NCBI GenBank assembly: GCA_946414435.1
Contig: CAMKOM010000002.1
Coordinates: forward strand, 62,001-126,000
Direction of reading: 5' to 3'
Length of the DNA: 64,000 nucleotides
Source of the DNA: an uncultured Bacteroidota bacterium
GTDB taxonomy: Bacteria > Bacteroidota > Bacteroidia > Bacteroidales > SZUA-534
Below the pieces are notes generated by a model. The model ran no database searches, was not told the DNA's origin, and was given only the letters and a program-made list of their open reading frames with translations. Both the position numbers and the translations under genes were made by a program. This document shows, piece after piece, positions 50,443 through 57,932 of this stretch; the first letter of the stretch is position 1, and every line of letters begins with the position of its first letter.

Positions 50443-51843
50443 ATGGATGCCATTGTTTACAGCCTGAAAGTGTCGGTGTTTCTGATTGCTTTCTACCTGA
50501 TGTTCAAATCGTTGATGAGCCGTGAGACTCTTCACCGTGCCAACCGCTACCTGATTCTGGGCTCAATCGGTCTGTCGTTTATGCTGCCCTTGTGGCACAT
50601 TACGCTCAACGCGGCGCCTGGCCACGCGGTAACCGCCGCCGAGCTGTCGCAGTCGGTTGTCTGGCTCGAGGAGGTGATTGTTGGCGGCGGCGCAAGCCAC
50701 TCGTTCGACTGGCGCGCGCTGGCTGTGGTGGCCTTCTACGCTGGCATTGGCGTATGCCTTCTGCGAATGATTCTATCAATTATAGGTGTGCTGCGCGTTA
50801 TCCGCCGCGGCGAGCGCCAAACCCTGCCCGACGGCACCGTTCTGGTCATAACCGACGACGAGCAGGCACCGTTTAGTTGGATTAAATATATCATTATCAA
50901 CCGAAAAGACCACGATGAGAACCTTCAGGAGATTCTCACCCACGAGCGGGCGCATATCCGCTGCCGCCACTCAATCGATGTGCTGGTGTGCGATGTGTTC
51001 TGCTGCCTTCAGTGGTTCAACCCTGCAATGTGGCTGCTGCGCCGCGAGTTGTGCGCCGTCCACGAGTACGAGGCCGACAAGGCCGTTCTTGATTCAGGCA
51101 TTAATGCAAAACAATATCAAATTCTATTAATTAAGAAAGCTGCTGGCGGGAAGTGGTATTCAATCGCCAACAGCTTCAATCACAGTAAACTTAAATATCG
51201 AATAACTATGATGTCACGTAAAAAATCGTCAGGCTGGACAATGGCCAAGGCGCTGTATGTCCTGCCGATTGCGGCTTTCGCTGCAATTGCTTTCGCCAAC
51301 TGCTCAAAAACCGAGAGCGAAAATACGCAAGATTTCACTTATGACAAAAATGTCTTGCAGTATTTGCCAAAAGACAGGAGTGTAAAATTTGTAGGCTACA
51401 ATCTCGATGGCACTGAATGTGTGCTTGTCAAGGAAGCCGATGGAAAAGTAAGACGCTTATCTGCCGACGAGATGGGTGTGAAAGGTATTTCCATACCATT
51501 GGAAAATAGAGAAATTCCCGAAAATGAGGTTTTTATGATGGTTGAAGATATGCCCGAATTCCCTGGTGGTGAGTTGGAACTTCGCAAATTCATTGCTGAA
51601 AATGTGGAATACCCCGAGGATGCAAAAGCGCAAAAGCAGGAGGGAAAGGTTTTTGTAAAGTTTGTAATTGACAAAGAAGGAAACGTTCGTGATGCAGAGA
51701 TTGTCAATGGCACAAGGTTCGAAAGCCTTAATAACGAAGCCTTGCGTGTTATAAAATCGATGCCGCAATGGAAACCAGGCAAACAACGCGGACAGAATGT
51801 CAACGTCTCGTTTGTAGTTCCAATCAATTTCCAACTTAACTAA
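50443..51843 (+). CDS. BlaR1-type M56 metallopeptidase fused to a TonB C-terminal domain
   Basis: A 466-residue membrane protein. Membrane spans lie near 5-22, 38-56, 92-118 and 268-286. The zinc protease site is HERAH (167-171) with the third ligand region HEYEADKAVL (207-216), as in BlaR1/MecR1. Instead of the penicillin-binding sensor domain, the C-terminal part (about 370-466) is a TonB_C domain: MPEFPGGELELRKFIAENVE, VFVKFVIDKEGNV, LNNEALRVIKSMPQWKPGK and VSFVVPINF. The last span ends in FANCSKTES. It would sense a periplasmic signal through this domain and inactivate the adjacent BlaI. The signal is unknown. Similar fusions exist in other Bacteroidota. Confidence 0.88.
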   Translation: MDAIVYSLKVSVFLIAFYLMFKSLMSRETLHRANRYLILGSIGLSFMLPLWHITLNAAPGHAVTAAELSQSVVWLEEVIVGGGASHSFDWRALAVVAFYAGIGVCLLRMILSIIGVLRVIRRGERQTLPDGTVLVITDDEQAPFSWIKYIIINRKDHDENLQEILTHERAHIRCRHSIDVLVCDVFCCLQWFNPAMWLLRRELCAVHEYEADKAVLDSGINAKQYQILLIKKAAGGKWYSIANSFNHSKLKYRITMMSRKKSSGWTMAKALYVLPIAAFAAIAFANCSKTESENTQDFTYDKNVLQYLPKDRSVKFVGYNLDGTECVLVKEADGKVRRLSADEMGVKGISIPLENREIPENEVFMMVEDMPEFPGGELELRKFIAENVEYPEDAKAQKQEGKVFVKFVIDKEGNVRDAEIVNGTRFESLNNEALRVIKSMPQWKPGKQRGQNVNVSFVVPINFQLN

Positions 51844-51880
51844 CCAAACAACTAACCGACAACGTTTTGCATAATGCCAA

Positions 51881-51903
51881 GGCCCGCCCGCGCGGGCCTT
51901 TTT
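51881..51903 (+). terminator. Rho-independent terminator after the BlaR1-like gene
   Basis: GGCCCGC and GCGGGCC form a perfect GC stem around a 4-base loop, followed by five T residues, 38 bases beyond the stop codon. Confidence 0.85.
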
Positions 51904-51906
51904 AAA

Positions 51907-51938
51907 ACTAAACTCTAAACTTTTAACTCTAAACATTT
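51907..51938 (+). repeat. Iterated leader before the TPR gene
   Basis: ACTAAACTCTAAACTTTTAA followed by CTCTAAACATTT and the ATG at 51939: the same CTAAACT phrase and orientation as before ftsW. Confidence 0.75.
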
Positions 51939-53108
51939 ATGAAACCACTAATGACCATTCTTCTTGCGCTCGCGCTAACGGCAACCGCCGCCCAAACGCG
52001 CTTTGAGCCGCTCACAGCCGAGGCGGCCGCACTTGTGGCCCGCGGCGACTCGTGTACGCGGATGAACGACACCTACAACTCGCTGCTCTGCTACGAACAG
52101 GCGCGGTGGCTGGTGTTCAACGACACGGTGCTGTACAAACTGGCGCAGACAAATTTCCGCCGAGGGCAGTTCAACCAATGCCTTGCCCTGACCGACACCC
52201 TGCTGGCCGACACGCTCACCTATCAGCCGCTGAAACTGCGCTACAACTGCCTTCAGAAGATGGGCGCCGACGATTCGCTGCGCATTGAGTGCGCTCGGCA
52301 GATTTTGGCAGTCAACCCGATGGACGCCGCGGTTGTCACCGATATTGCCACATTTTTCAACGGCAATCAGCAGGCCGATAGCGCAATGGCCTACTGCAAT
52401 CTGTATCGCCGCATTGACTCGACCAACCAACTGGTAAACAAACAGTTGGGACGGGCGCTTTTTATCAAGAAAGACTACTATCCCGCTCTCGACCTTTTCC
52501 TTGACGCCTACCGCAACGGCGACCAAACCCCCGCCTTGCTCTTCTATATTGGTCGCACCTACGAGTGCTGTAGCATTCCCGAGCGCGCCCACGAGTTTAT
52601 GCAGATGGCCGCCGAAGGGTCCAATTTCGCGAGTCTGCCCATTGTGAAGGCGCTGGCGCGAGTGTCGGCAAGCAATTATAAGTTCCGCGACGAGGTGCTC
52701 GATTATACGCAGACAGCCTTCGAACTCTGCCAAGCCGATTCGGCTTCTATGGCGGAGGTTTACCGTTATCGCGCACAATTCTACAGTGTCTACAGTTTCG
52801 ATTACCGCAACGATTCGGTCAAGTTGGCAATCTGTATGAAAAATCGCATTAAAATGCTGAAAAAGAGCCTTGAATACGAGCCGTCGATAGAAGTGCAACA
52901 CGATATTGCCACAACCTACAACGCTCTTCACGACCTTGAGCAGGAGAAACTCTGGCTGCAGAAAATTACCGAATGGCCGCGCAACAAAAACACTAGTGAG
53001 TATATCCGCTACGCCAATTGGCGCCTGAAGCGGATTGAGGAGGAACAATTTTTTAAGGACGGAAAGAAGCCCGACGGCGGCATTGAATTTGTTGAGATTG
53101 AGGATTAA
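51939..53108 (+). CDS. Exported TPR-repeat protein
   Basis: A 389-residue protein with a short signal peptide (MKPLMTILLALALTATAA). The remainder is almost entirely helical pairs in the 34-residue TPR rhythm, e.g. YNSLLCYEQARWLVFND, VLYKLAQTNFRRGQFNQCLA, QLGRALFIKKDYYPALDLFL, and ALLFYIGRTYECC. About eight to nine repeats fit. TPR proteins act as scaffolds, here in the periplasm or outer membrane; the partner is unknown. The C-terminus is charged (KKPDGGIEFVEIED). A terminator separates it from the blaR1-like gene, so it may be transcribed on its own. Confidence 0.8.
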   Translation: MKPLMTILLALALTATAAQTRFEPLTAEAAALVARGDSCTRMNDTYNSLLCYEQARWLVFNDTVLYKLAQTNFRRGQFNQCLALTDTLLADTLTYQPLKLRYNCLQKMGADDSLRIECARQILAVNPMDAAVVTDIATFFNGNQQADSAMAYCNLYRRIDSTNQLVNKQLGRALFIKKDYYPALDLFLDAYRNGDQTPALLFYIGRTYECCSIPERAHEFMQMAAEGSNFASLPIVKALARVSASNYKFRDEVLDYTQTAFELCQADSASMAEVYRYRAQFYSVYSFDYRNDSVKLAICMKNRIKMLKKSLEYEPSIEVQHDIATTYNALHDLEQEKLWLQKITEWPRNKNTSEYIRYANWRLKRIEEEQFFKDGKKPDGGIEFVEIED

Positions 53109-53196
53109 ATTTCCGACGACGAAAGAAGCGGCGGGACTTCAATATCTTCCGATATTCAATCCGTAATTTGTTATATTTGCTGAAAACATTATTGTT

Positions 53197-53901
53197 ATGG
53201 CAAAACCTAAATTGGTGGCACTCACGGGTGCCGGAATCAGTGTTGAGAGCGGATTGAGCACTTTCCGCGATGCTGGCGGATTATGGGACAACTATCCGGT
53301 TGAGGATGTGGCGACGCCCGAGGGGCTGGCCCGCAATCCTGAGCTGGTGCTGAATTTCTACAACGGCCTGCGCGCCAAGTTGCAAACCATCAAGCCCAAC
53401 GACGGCCACATGGCACTTGTGCGCCTTGAGCAGTATTTCGATGTTCATGTGGTGACTCAAAATGTCGATAATCTGCACGAACAGGCTGGCAGCAAGCAGG
53501 TTGTGCATCTGCACGGCGAACTGACCAAAGTGCGAAGCATCGCCAACGAGAATCTTATCTACGACATCGGTTACAAGCCGATCAAACTTGGCGACAAGGC
53601 TGAGGACGGGGCTCAACTGCGGCCGCACATCGTCTTTTTTGGCGAGGGTGTGCCCGAGATGGAGCGCGCCATTCCGCTTGCCGAGGAGGCCGATGTGTTT
53701 GTGGTCATCGGAACATCGCTTAACGTTTATCCGGCGGCTGGGCTGCTGCGTTACACCCGCCGCGAGATTCCCAAATTCATTATCGATCCGAAAATGGTGC
53801 CGTACCCGAACGACGGAAACTACACGTTCATTCAGAAATCGGCAGGTGAGGGCGGACGCATTCTTGAGCAGAAACTGAAAGAATTATATCATTTGGCATG
53901 A
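53197..53901 (+). CDS. Sir2-family NAD-dependent deacylase without zinc cysteines
   Basis: A 234-residue sirtuin. NAD-binding motifs are LTGAGISVESGLSTFRDAGG, TQNVDNLHEQAG, catalytic His in VHLHGEL and VIGTSLNVYPAAGLL. The Zn module that normally carries two CxxC/CxC pairs has no cysteine at all: after HGELTKVRS comes IANENLIYDIGYKPIKLGD. The same loss is known to me in other Bacteroidota sirtuins. The class III substrate motif is FYNGLR instead of YxxR. A TATATTTG box (53172-53179) lies upstream. Its stop overlaps the next gene by four bases (ATGA). Confidence 0.9.
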   Translation: MAKPKLVALTGAGISVESGLSTFRDAGGLWDNYPVEDVATPEGLARNPELVLNFYNGLRAKLQTIKPNDGHMALVRLEQYFDVHVVTQNVDNLHEQAGSKQVVHLHGELTKVRSIANENLIYDIGYKPIKLGDKAEDGAQLRPHIVFFGEGVPEMERAIPLAEEADVFVVIGTSLNVYPAAGLLRYTRREIPKFIIDPKMVPYPNDGNYTFIQKSAGEGGRILEQKLKELYHLA

Positions 53902-54494
53902 TACGAAGATTGTTAGTGCTGCTTGTTGCCTTTTCGCCGTTTTTTGTTGTTGCTCAGGATTTTGGGGCGAGTGTCGATGTGGGTTTGGTGGCATCGCAAC
54001 TCGATGGTGACCGTTACGGTGGCTATCACAAATTCGGGTTCAGCTTTGGCGCCAGCGTGAATCATCTGTTGGTGTCCGATGTCATTGGCGCCCGGTTAGG
54101 GTTGCGTTATGTGCGTAAAGGTAGCCATCAAGAAGCTACCGAGACCACTCCTTTCTATAAATCGGAATTGCACTACGCTGAACTGCCGCTTACAGCGTTC
54201 TACCGTTGGCATAAATTTGATTTTGATGCGAGTATGGCTTTGGGCTATTTGATTAAGGCAAAGGAAGATACTGACGGTTATGGTCTGCGTGAACCAAATG
54301 TTGATTTTAACAAATTTGAAATCAGTTCCTTTGTCGGTATGCGTTATAATATATTCGAGTCGCTTTGGGTGCAGGCATGTATCGGTTACTCTGTTTTGCC
54401 TGTCAGGAAGCACCATGCTGCCCAAGATGGTCGCCGCGTTTCGGGACAACACAACAATCTGATAATCATCGGTATGAGTTATGATATCAAGTAA
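53898..54494 (+). CDS. Outer-membrane beta-barrel protein
   Basis: A 198-residue exported protein with signal peptide (MIRRLLVLLVAFSPFFVVAQ) and alternating amphipathic strands ending in aromatic residues (GFSFGASVNHLLVSDVIGAR, LGLRYVRKG, ELHYAELPLTAFYRWHKFD, SSFVGMRYNIFESLWVQACI), the 8-strand barrel pattern of the PorT/OmpX-like family in Bacteroidota. It is translationally coupled to the sirtuin gene. The function is unknown; small barrels of this group act as channels or adhesion proteins. Confidence 0.82.
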   Translation: MIRRLLVLLVAFSPFFVVAQDFGASVDVGLVASQLDGDRYGGYHKFGFSFGASVNHLLVSDVIGARLGLRYVRKGSHQEATETTPFYKSELHYAELPLTAFYRWHKFDFDASMALGYLIKAKEDTDGYGLREPNVDFNKFEISSFVGMRYNIFESLWVQACIGYSVLPVRKHHAAQDGRRVSGQHNNLIIIGMSYDIK

Positions 54495-54553
54495 ATAGTG
54501 TAGTGTACATATCTTTATTGGCTGCATAATTGCAAAATCATACAAAAAAAACA

Positions 54554-54584
54554 TTTGCAAATCCGAATCAATGTTCTACTTTTG
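54554..54584 (+). promoter_or_regulatory. Promoter of rpmE2
   Basis: TTTG (54554-54557), 19 bases, TACTTTTG (54577-54584): an exact match to the Bacteroidota promoter consensus, 40 bases before the ATG at 54625. Confidence 0.75.
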
Positions 54585-54624
54585 CCAACTCAAAAATTTA
54601 ATGTAATTATTAAAACATACTACA

Positions 54625-54885
54625 ATGAAAAAGGACATACATCCCAGTGATTATCGCCTGGTAGTGTTCAAAGACATGTCGAACGGACAGATTTTCATCA
54701 ACAAGTCGACAGTCAACACAAAAGATACGATAGAGGTAGACGGGGTTGAGTATCCATTGGTGAAACTCGAAATCTCAAGTGCATCACATCCATTTTACAC
54801 CGGTAAGATGAAACTGGTTGACACCGCAGGCCGTGTCGACAAGTTCCGCAATCGTTATGCAAAATTCGAGAAGAACAAAAAGTAA
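54625..54885 (+). CDS. rpmE2: 50S ribosomal protein L31 type B
   Basis: An 86-residue L31. It starts [20 protein letters not shown] and includes [20 protein letters not shown] and [12 protein letters not shown], typical of the type B (C-minus) form. It contains no cysteine, so it does not need zinc; type B copies replace the zinc-binding form when zinc is scarce. In many Bacteroidota this is the only L31. It is monocistronic, with a strong promoter and a terminator. Confidence 0.96.
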   Translation: MKKDIHPSDYRLVVFKDMSNGQIFINKSTVNTKDTIEVDGVEYPLVKLEISSASHPFYTGKMKLVDTAGRVDKFRNRYAKFEKNKK

Positions 54886-54905
54886 AAGACACCTTCTACA
54901 TAGAG

Positions 54906-54934
54906 AAAGCCACTCCGCGCGAGTGGCTTTTTTT
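54906..54934 (+). terminator. Rho-independent terminator of rpmE2
   Basis: AAAGCCACTC pairs exactly with GAGTGGCTTT around CGCGC, followed by further T residues. Confidence 0.85.
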
Positions 54935-54958
54935 GTGCCCTTTCAATAATAACTGGGT

Positions 54959-54990
54959 AAAAAAAGGGGGACCGAATTGGCTCCCCTTTA
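54959..54990 (-). terminator. Rho-independent terminator of the 55011 gene
   Basis: On the minus strand GGGGAGCC and GGTCCCC form an imperfect stem around AATTC, followed by seven T residues. Convergent with the rpmE2 terminator. Confidence 0.65.
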
Positions 54991-55010
54991 TTTTTTTGTA
55001 TCTGTATGTA

Positions 55011-55658
55011 TTACAGCTTGTAGATGAATCCGATGGTGATGCGGCCAACAGTTGCCACAGTGCGTGTGCTTGCACCAAAATCGAACGAGTTGGTGATATC
55101 CTTGTTGTTGCTGTCGTCGCGGTCTTTGGTGACAGAGTGTGAAGCGTTAAGCGACAGGAAATCAAGCCCGCATTCAAGCTGGAAGTTGTCGTAAAGACTG
55201 TAGGTCAGCATTGGCACAACATACAGGCCGATAGATGTTGTCGGGTCACCTTTGGTTGTTTGGCTGCCATTGTCGTGTTTCGATGAGCTGAATGATACCG
55301 GAATGCCGGCTTCGGCAAGAATTCCGAACTTATTGAACTCAACAAAAGTGTAGCGGGCAAACGGGGTAACACCGAATGTTGATGAAGAATTTTTTGTGTC
55401 GGTATCGCCAACAGTCCGCTTCGTCGACGAGCTGATGAAATTAATTTTGCCACCAACTGAAAGTTTCTCGTTAAGCTCAAACCCAACCATTGGTGAGAAT
55501 GAGAAAGTGTTAACTGATGGTTTGTCAGTATCGGCTTCTTTAGTTTTTGTAACGCCGCCTTCGTGTGAGAAACCAAGGCTGCCGCCAAACCACAATTGTG
55601 CGTTTGCTGTTGTTGCCATAGCTGCTATGGCCAATACAGATAGGAAAATCTTCTTCAT
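55011..55658 (-). CDS. Outer-membrane beta-barrel protein (OmpX/OmpW-like)
   Basis: A 215-residue exported protein: signal peptide MKKIFLSVLAIAAMATTANA cut before QLWFGGSLGF. About ten amphipathic strands follow (FSPMVGFELNEKLSVGGKIN, TPFARYTFVEFNKFGILAE, LYVVPMLTYSLYDNFQLECG), and the C-terminus ends with a barrel strand VGRITIGFIYKL with aromatic residues as needed for BAM recognition. Loops are rich in Lys, Asp and Ser, e.g. between strands 1 and 2. The ATG at 55658 is chosen because it begins the signal peptide. Promoter and terminator are both visible, so it is monocistronic. Confidence 0.85.
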   Translation of the reverse strand: MKKIFLSVLAIAAMATTANAQLWFGGSLGFSHEGGVTKTKEADTDKPSVNTFSFSPMVGFELNEKLSVGGKINFISSSTKRTVGDTDTKNSSSTFGVTPFARYTFVEFNKFGILAEAGIPVSFSSSKHDNGSQTTKGDPTTSIGLYVVPMLTYSLYDNFQLECGLDFLSLNASHSVTKDRDDSNNKDITNSFDFGASTRTVATVGRITIGFIYKL

Positions 55659-55689
55659 AATTCTAAATGTTTTAATTATTAAACAGTTA

Positions 55690-55720
55690 CAAAGATAATG
55701 TACTTCAACATTACATACAA
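55690..55720 (-). promoter_or_regulatory. Promoter of the 55011 outer-membrane protein gene
   Basis: On the minus strand TTG (55718-55720), 20 bases, TATCTTTG (55690-55697). It is 32 bases from the ATG at 55658. Confidence 0.65.
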
Positions 55721-55746
55721 GCGCTTTTTTTGGGATTTGGTAAAGG

Positions 55747-55783
55747 CAAAAGGCCGTCAACATATATGCTGACGGCCTTTTTT
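55747..55783 (-). terminator. Hairpin terminator after yidC
   Basis: GGCCGTCA (55752-55759) and TGACGGCC (55770-55777) form a perfect stem. On the minus strand it is followed by TTTTGCCTTT; on the plus strand by TTTTTT, so it may act in both directions. Confidence 0.7.
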
Positions 55784-55808
55784 ATTTTGCTATTGTGTCA
55801 ATCTGTAA

Positions 55809-57674
55809 CTATTTCGGCAGTTTAACACCGCGTTTCTTTGCGGCTTCTTCCAAGCGCTGTTGGAATCGCGACTTGGTGGGTGCCTTCTGCACTTTGGCGG
55901 TTTTCAGGCGCTCAAGCACTTCTTCTGTATTGATTGTGCGCTTGATAACGTAAGTCTGCACAATAGTGATGAGCAGTGTCAGGAAGTAGTAGTAGCTCAA
56001 GGCTGCGGCGTAGTCGTTGAACCAGAAGAGCATCATCACGGGGAACATATACATCATCATCTTCATACCAGGCATCTGCTGGCCGCCGGCGTTGGCCTGA
56101 CCGCTTATCTTGATATAGATGATGTTGACAATGGTCATCAGCAAGCAGAAAAGGCTCACGTGGTCGCCGTACCAAGGAATGCTGAAAGGCAGGTTGATGA
56201 TGGCGTCGTAGGTCGAGAGGTCGTCAACCCAGAGGAAGCTCTCATGACGCAACTCGATTGAGGCAGGGAAGAAACGGAACATCGCAATCAGCAACGGCAT
56301 CTGCAAAAGCACAGGCAGACAGCCGCCCATCGGGCTCACGCCAGCGCGCTTGTAGAGGTCCATCATCGCCTGTTGTTTCTTCATTGCGTCCTCTTGCTTC
56401 GGATATTTCTCGTTCAGTTTGTCGATTTCAGGTTTCAGAGCGCTCATCATACCCGTCGATTTGTACTGCCTGTAGGTGAGAGGGAACAGTACCAGCTTGA
56501 TTAAGAGAGTCAAAATCAGAATGATAACGCCATAATTGTCGATAAAGCGGCCAAGGAAGTTGAACACCGGAATAACAATGCCCACGTTCACCCAGCGGAA
56601 GATGCTGCGGCCAAGCGGAATAATGTTCTGAAGATCGATGTCCAAGGCCTTGAGTGTTTTGAAGTGGTTCGGACCGAAGAACATTTCCATCGCGAAAGTC
56701 TCGTCGGCGCGGCCTTCGTACGGCAGCGACAGGTCAGCTGTGAAATGTTTTAAGTGTTTGGCGCTAACCGTTTTTTCCAACTTCAGAGCGGCGTTGGCAA
56801 AGCCGTCTTTTGCAATCAGCGTCGAGTTGAAGAACTGCTGCTTGAACGACACCCACTGGAGGCGGCTGTTGATGGTTTCGTTGTCAGAGTCGCTTGTTTC
56901 GCTCAACTGCTCAACATCGTCGTTAAAGTAACGGTAAGCGATGGTGGTGTTCATCATCTCCCACTTCTCGCCCTTCTCCTGACGTTTGATGTACGATTCC
57001 CAATTGAGCGTCAGGTAGCCCGATGTGGCCGGCACAAGGTTGTTGAGGTTGTGCATCTTGATGTCGAAGCCAACCACGTAGCTGTCAGGCTTGATGGTAT
57101 AGATGTATTCCATAGAACGGTCGCTGCCGAGGTCGAGTGTGAAGCTGACCACCAGCGAGTCGGTCTCGACTTTTGCTGTAGCGATATTCTCCGAAGGGGT
57201 AAAGAAGAGTTTGCCCGTCTCAATGCGGCGGTTCTGTGCAAAGAATCCAAGGCTGAAGATGGTTGAGTCGCCTTCGAAGAGAACCACCGGCAGCGAATCG
57301 TACGAGTCGTACTCTTTCAGCTCGACTGACGCTATGCGTCCGCCAAGGTTGGTGAACTTGATTTTCATCAGGTTGTTCTCGATGGTGTAGAACTCGCGTT
57401 CGCCGGTGGCACAAACAGCAAATTCGCCAAATTGGTTGCGAAGCATCTCGCTCGCAGCCGAATCAGAGGCTTCGGGCGACACAATCTGCGCCTGCTCGGC
57501 AGCCTGTGTTTTCTGTAACTCAATTTCGAGCTGGCGCTGCTGTTCGACGCGAGCGATTGAATCGCGGCGTTCACGCATACGTTGCATTTCTTCTTCCGAC
57601 GGACGGGTGAAATAGCTCCATCCAAACAAGATGGCCATGATCAACAACAGGCCAATCCAAGAATTTTTATCCAT
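55809..57674 (-). CDS. yidC: Membrane protein insertase YidC
   Basis: A 621-residue insertase. One membrane span near 8-22 is followed by a large periplasmic domain (about 70-340), then the conserved 5-helix core starting FLGRFIDNYGVIILILTLLI, with YRQYKSTGMMSALKPEI (basic cytoplasmic hairpin) and YKRAGVSPMGGCLPVLLQMP, typical of YidC. Additional spans follow up to MLFWFNDYAAALSYYYFL. The tail is basic (RFQQRLEEAAKKRGVKLPK), likely contacting the ribosome. A TACTTTTG box on the minus strand (57706-57713) lies 32 bases upstream. Confidence 0.96.
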   Translation of the reverse strand: MDKNSWIGLLLIMAILFGWSYFTRPSEEEMQRMRERRDSIARVEQQRQLEIELQKTQAAEQAQIVSPEASDSAASEMLRNQFGEFAVCATGEREFYTIENNLMKIKFTNLGGRIASVELKEYDSYDSLPVVLFEGDSTIFSLGFFAQNRRIETGKLFFTPSENIATAKVETDSLVVSFTLDLGSDRSMEYIYTIKPDSYVVGFDIKMHNLNNLVPATSGYLTLNWESYIKRQEKGEKWEMMNTTIAYRYFNDDVEQLSETSDSDNETINSRLQWVSFKQQFFNSTLIAKDGFANAALKLEKTVSAKHLKHFTADLSLPYEGRADETFAMEMFFGPNHFKTLKALDIDLQNIIPLGRSIFRWVNVGIVIPVFNFLGRFIDNYGVIILILTLLIKLVLFPLTYRQYKSTGMMSALKPEIDKLNEKYPKQEDAMKKQQAMMDLYKRAGVSPMGGCLPVLLQMPLLIAMFRFFPASIELRHESFLWVDDLSTYDAIINLPFSIPWYGDHVSLFCLLMTIVNIIYIKISGQANAGGQQMPGMKMMMYMFPVMMLFWFNDYAAALSYYYFLTLLITIVQTYVIKRTINTEEVLERLKTAKVQKAPTKSRFQQRLEEAAKKRGVKLPK

Positions 57675-57814
57675 ATATGTAAATGTAGTTTCTAAAAAAG
57701 CGGTGCAAAAGTATAAAAAAAGTTAAGATTATGAAGATGGATTTCGGACGGCTTCGAATGCATTAACATAAGAAACATTAAGACTTTGCGACCATAAATT
57801 ATGGTGTTTTCGCG

Positions 57815-57845
57815 TTTCCCGTAAAAATAAAATTGATTAACTTTG
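57815..57845 (+). promoter_or_regulatory. Promoter of the 57933 gene
   Basis: TTTC (57815-57818), 19 bases, TAACTTTG (57838-57845). The leader to the ATG at 57933 would be ~80 bases. Confidence 0.5.
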
Positions 57846-57932
57846 TATTTTGGTAGTCAAACTGTCGGCCAATGGTCCGGATAGTTTGTCCCAATAGCAA
57901 AAAATGATTTTAATTAATTAACACACAATAAG

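Noticed and set aside
50082-51843. Beta-lactam resistance operon
   Set aside because: Only the regulatory pair is present; the sensor lacks a penicillin-binding domain and no beta-lactamase or PBP2a gene is adjacent.
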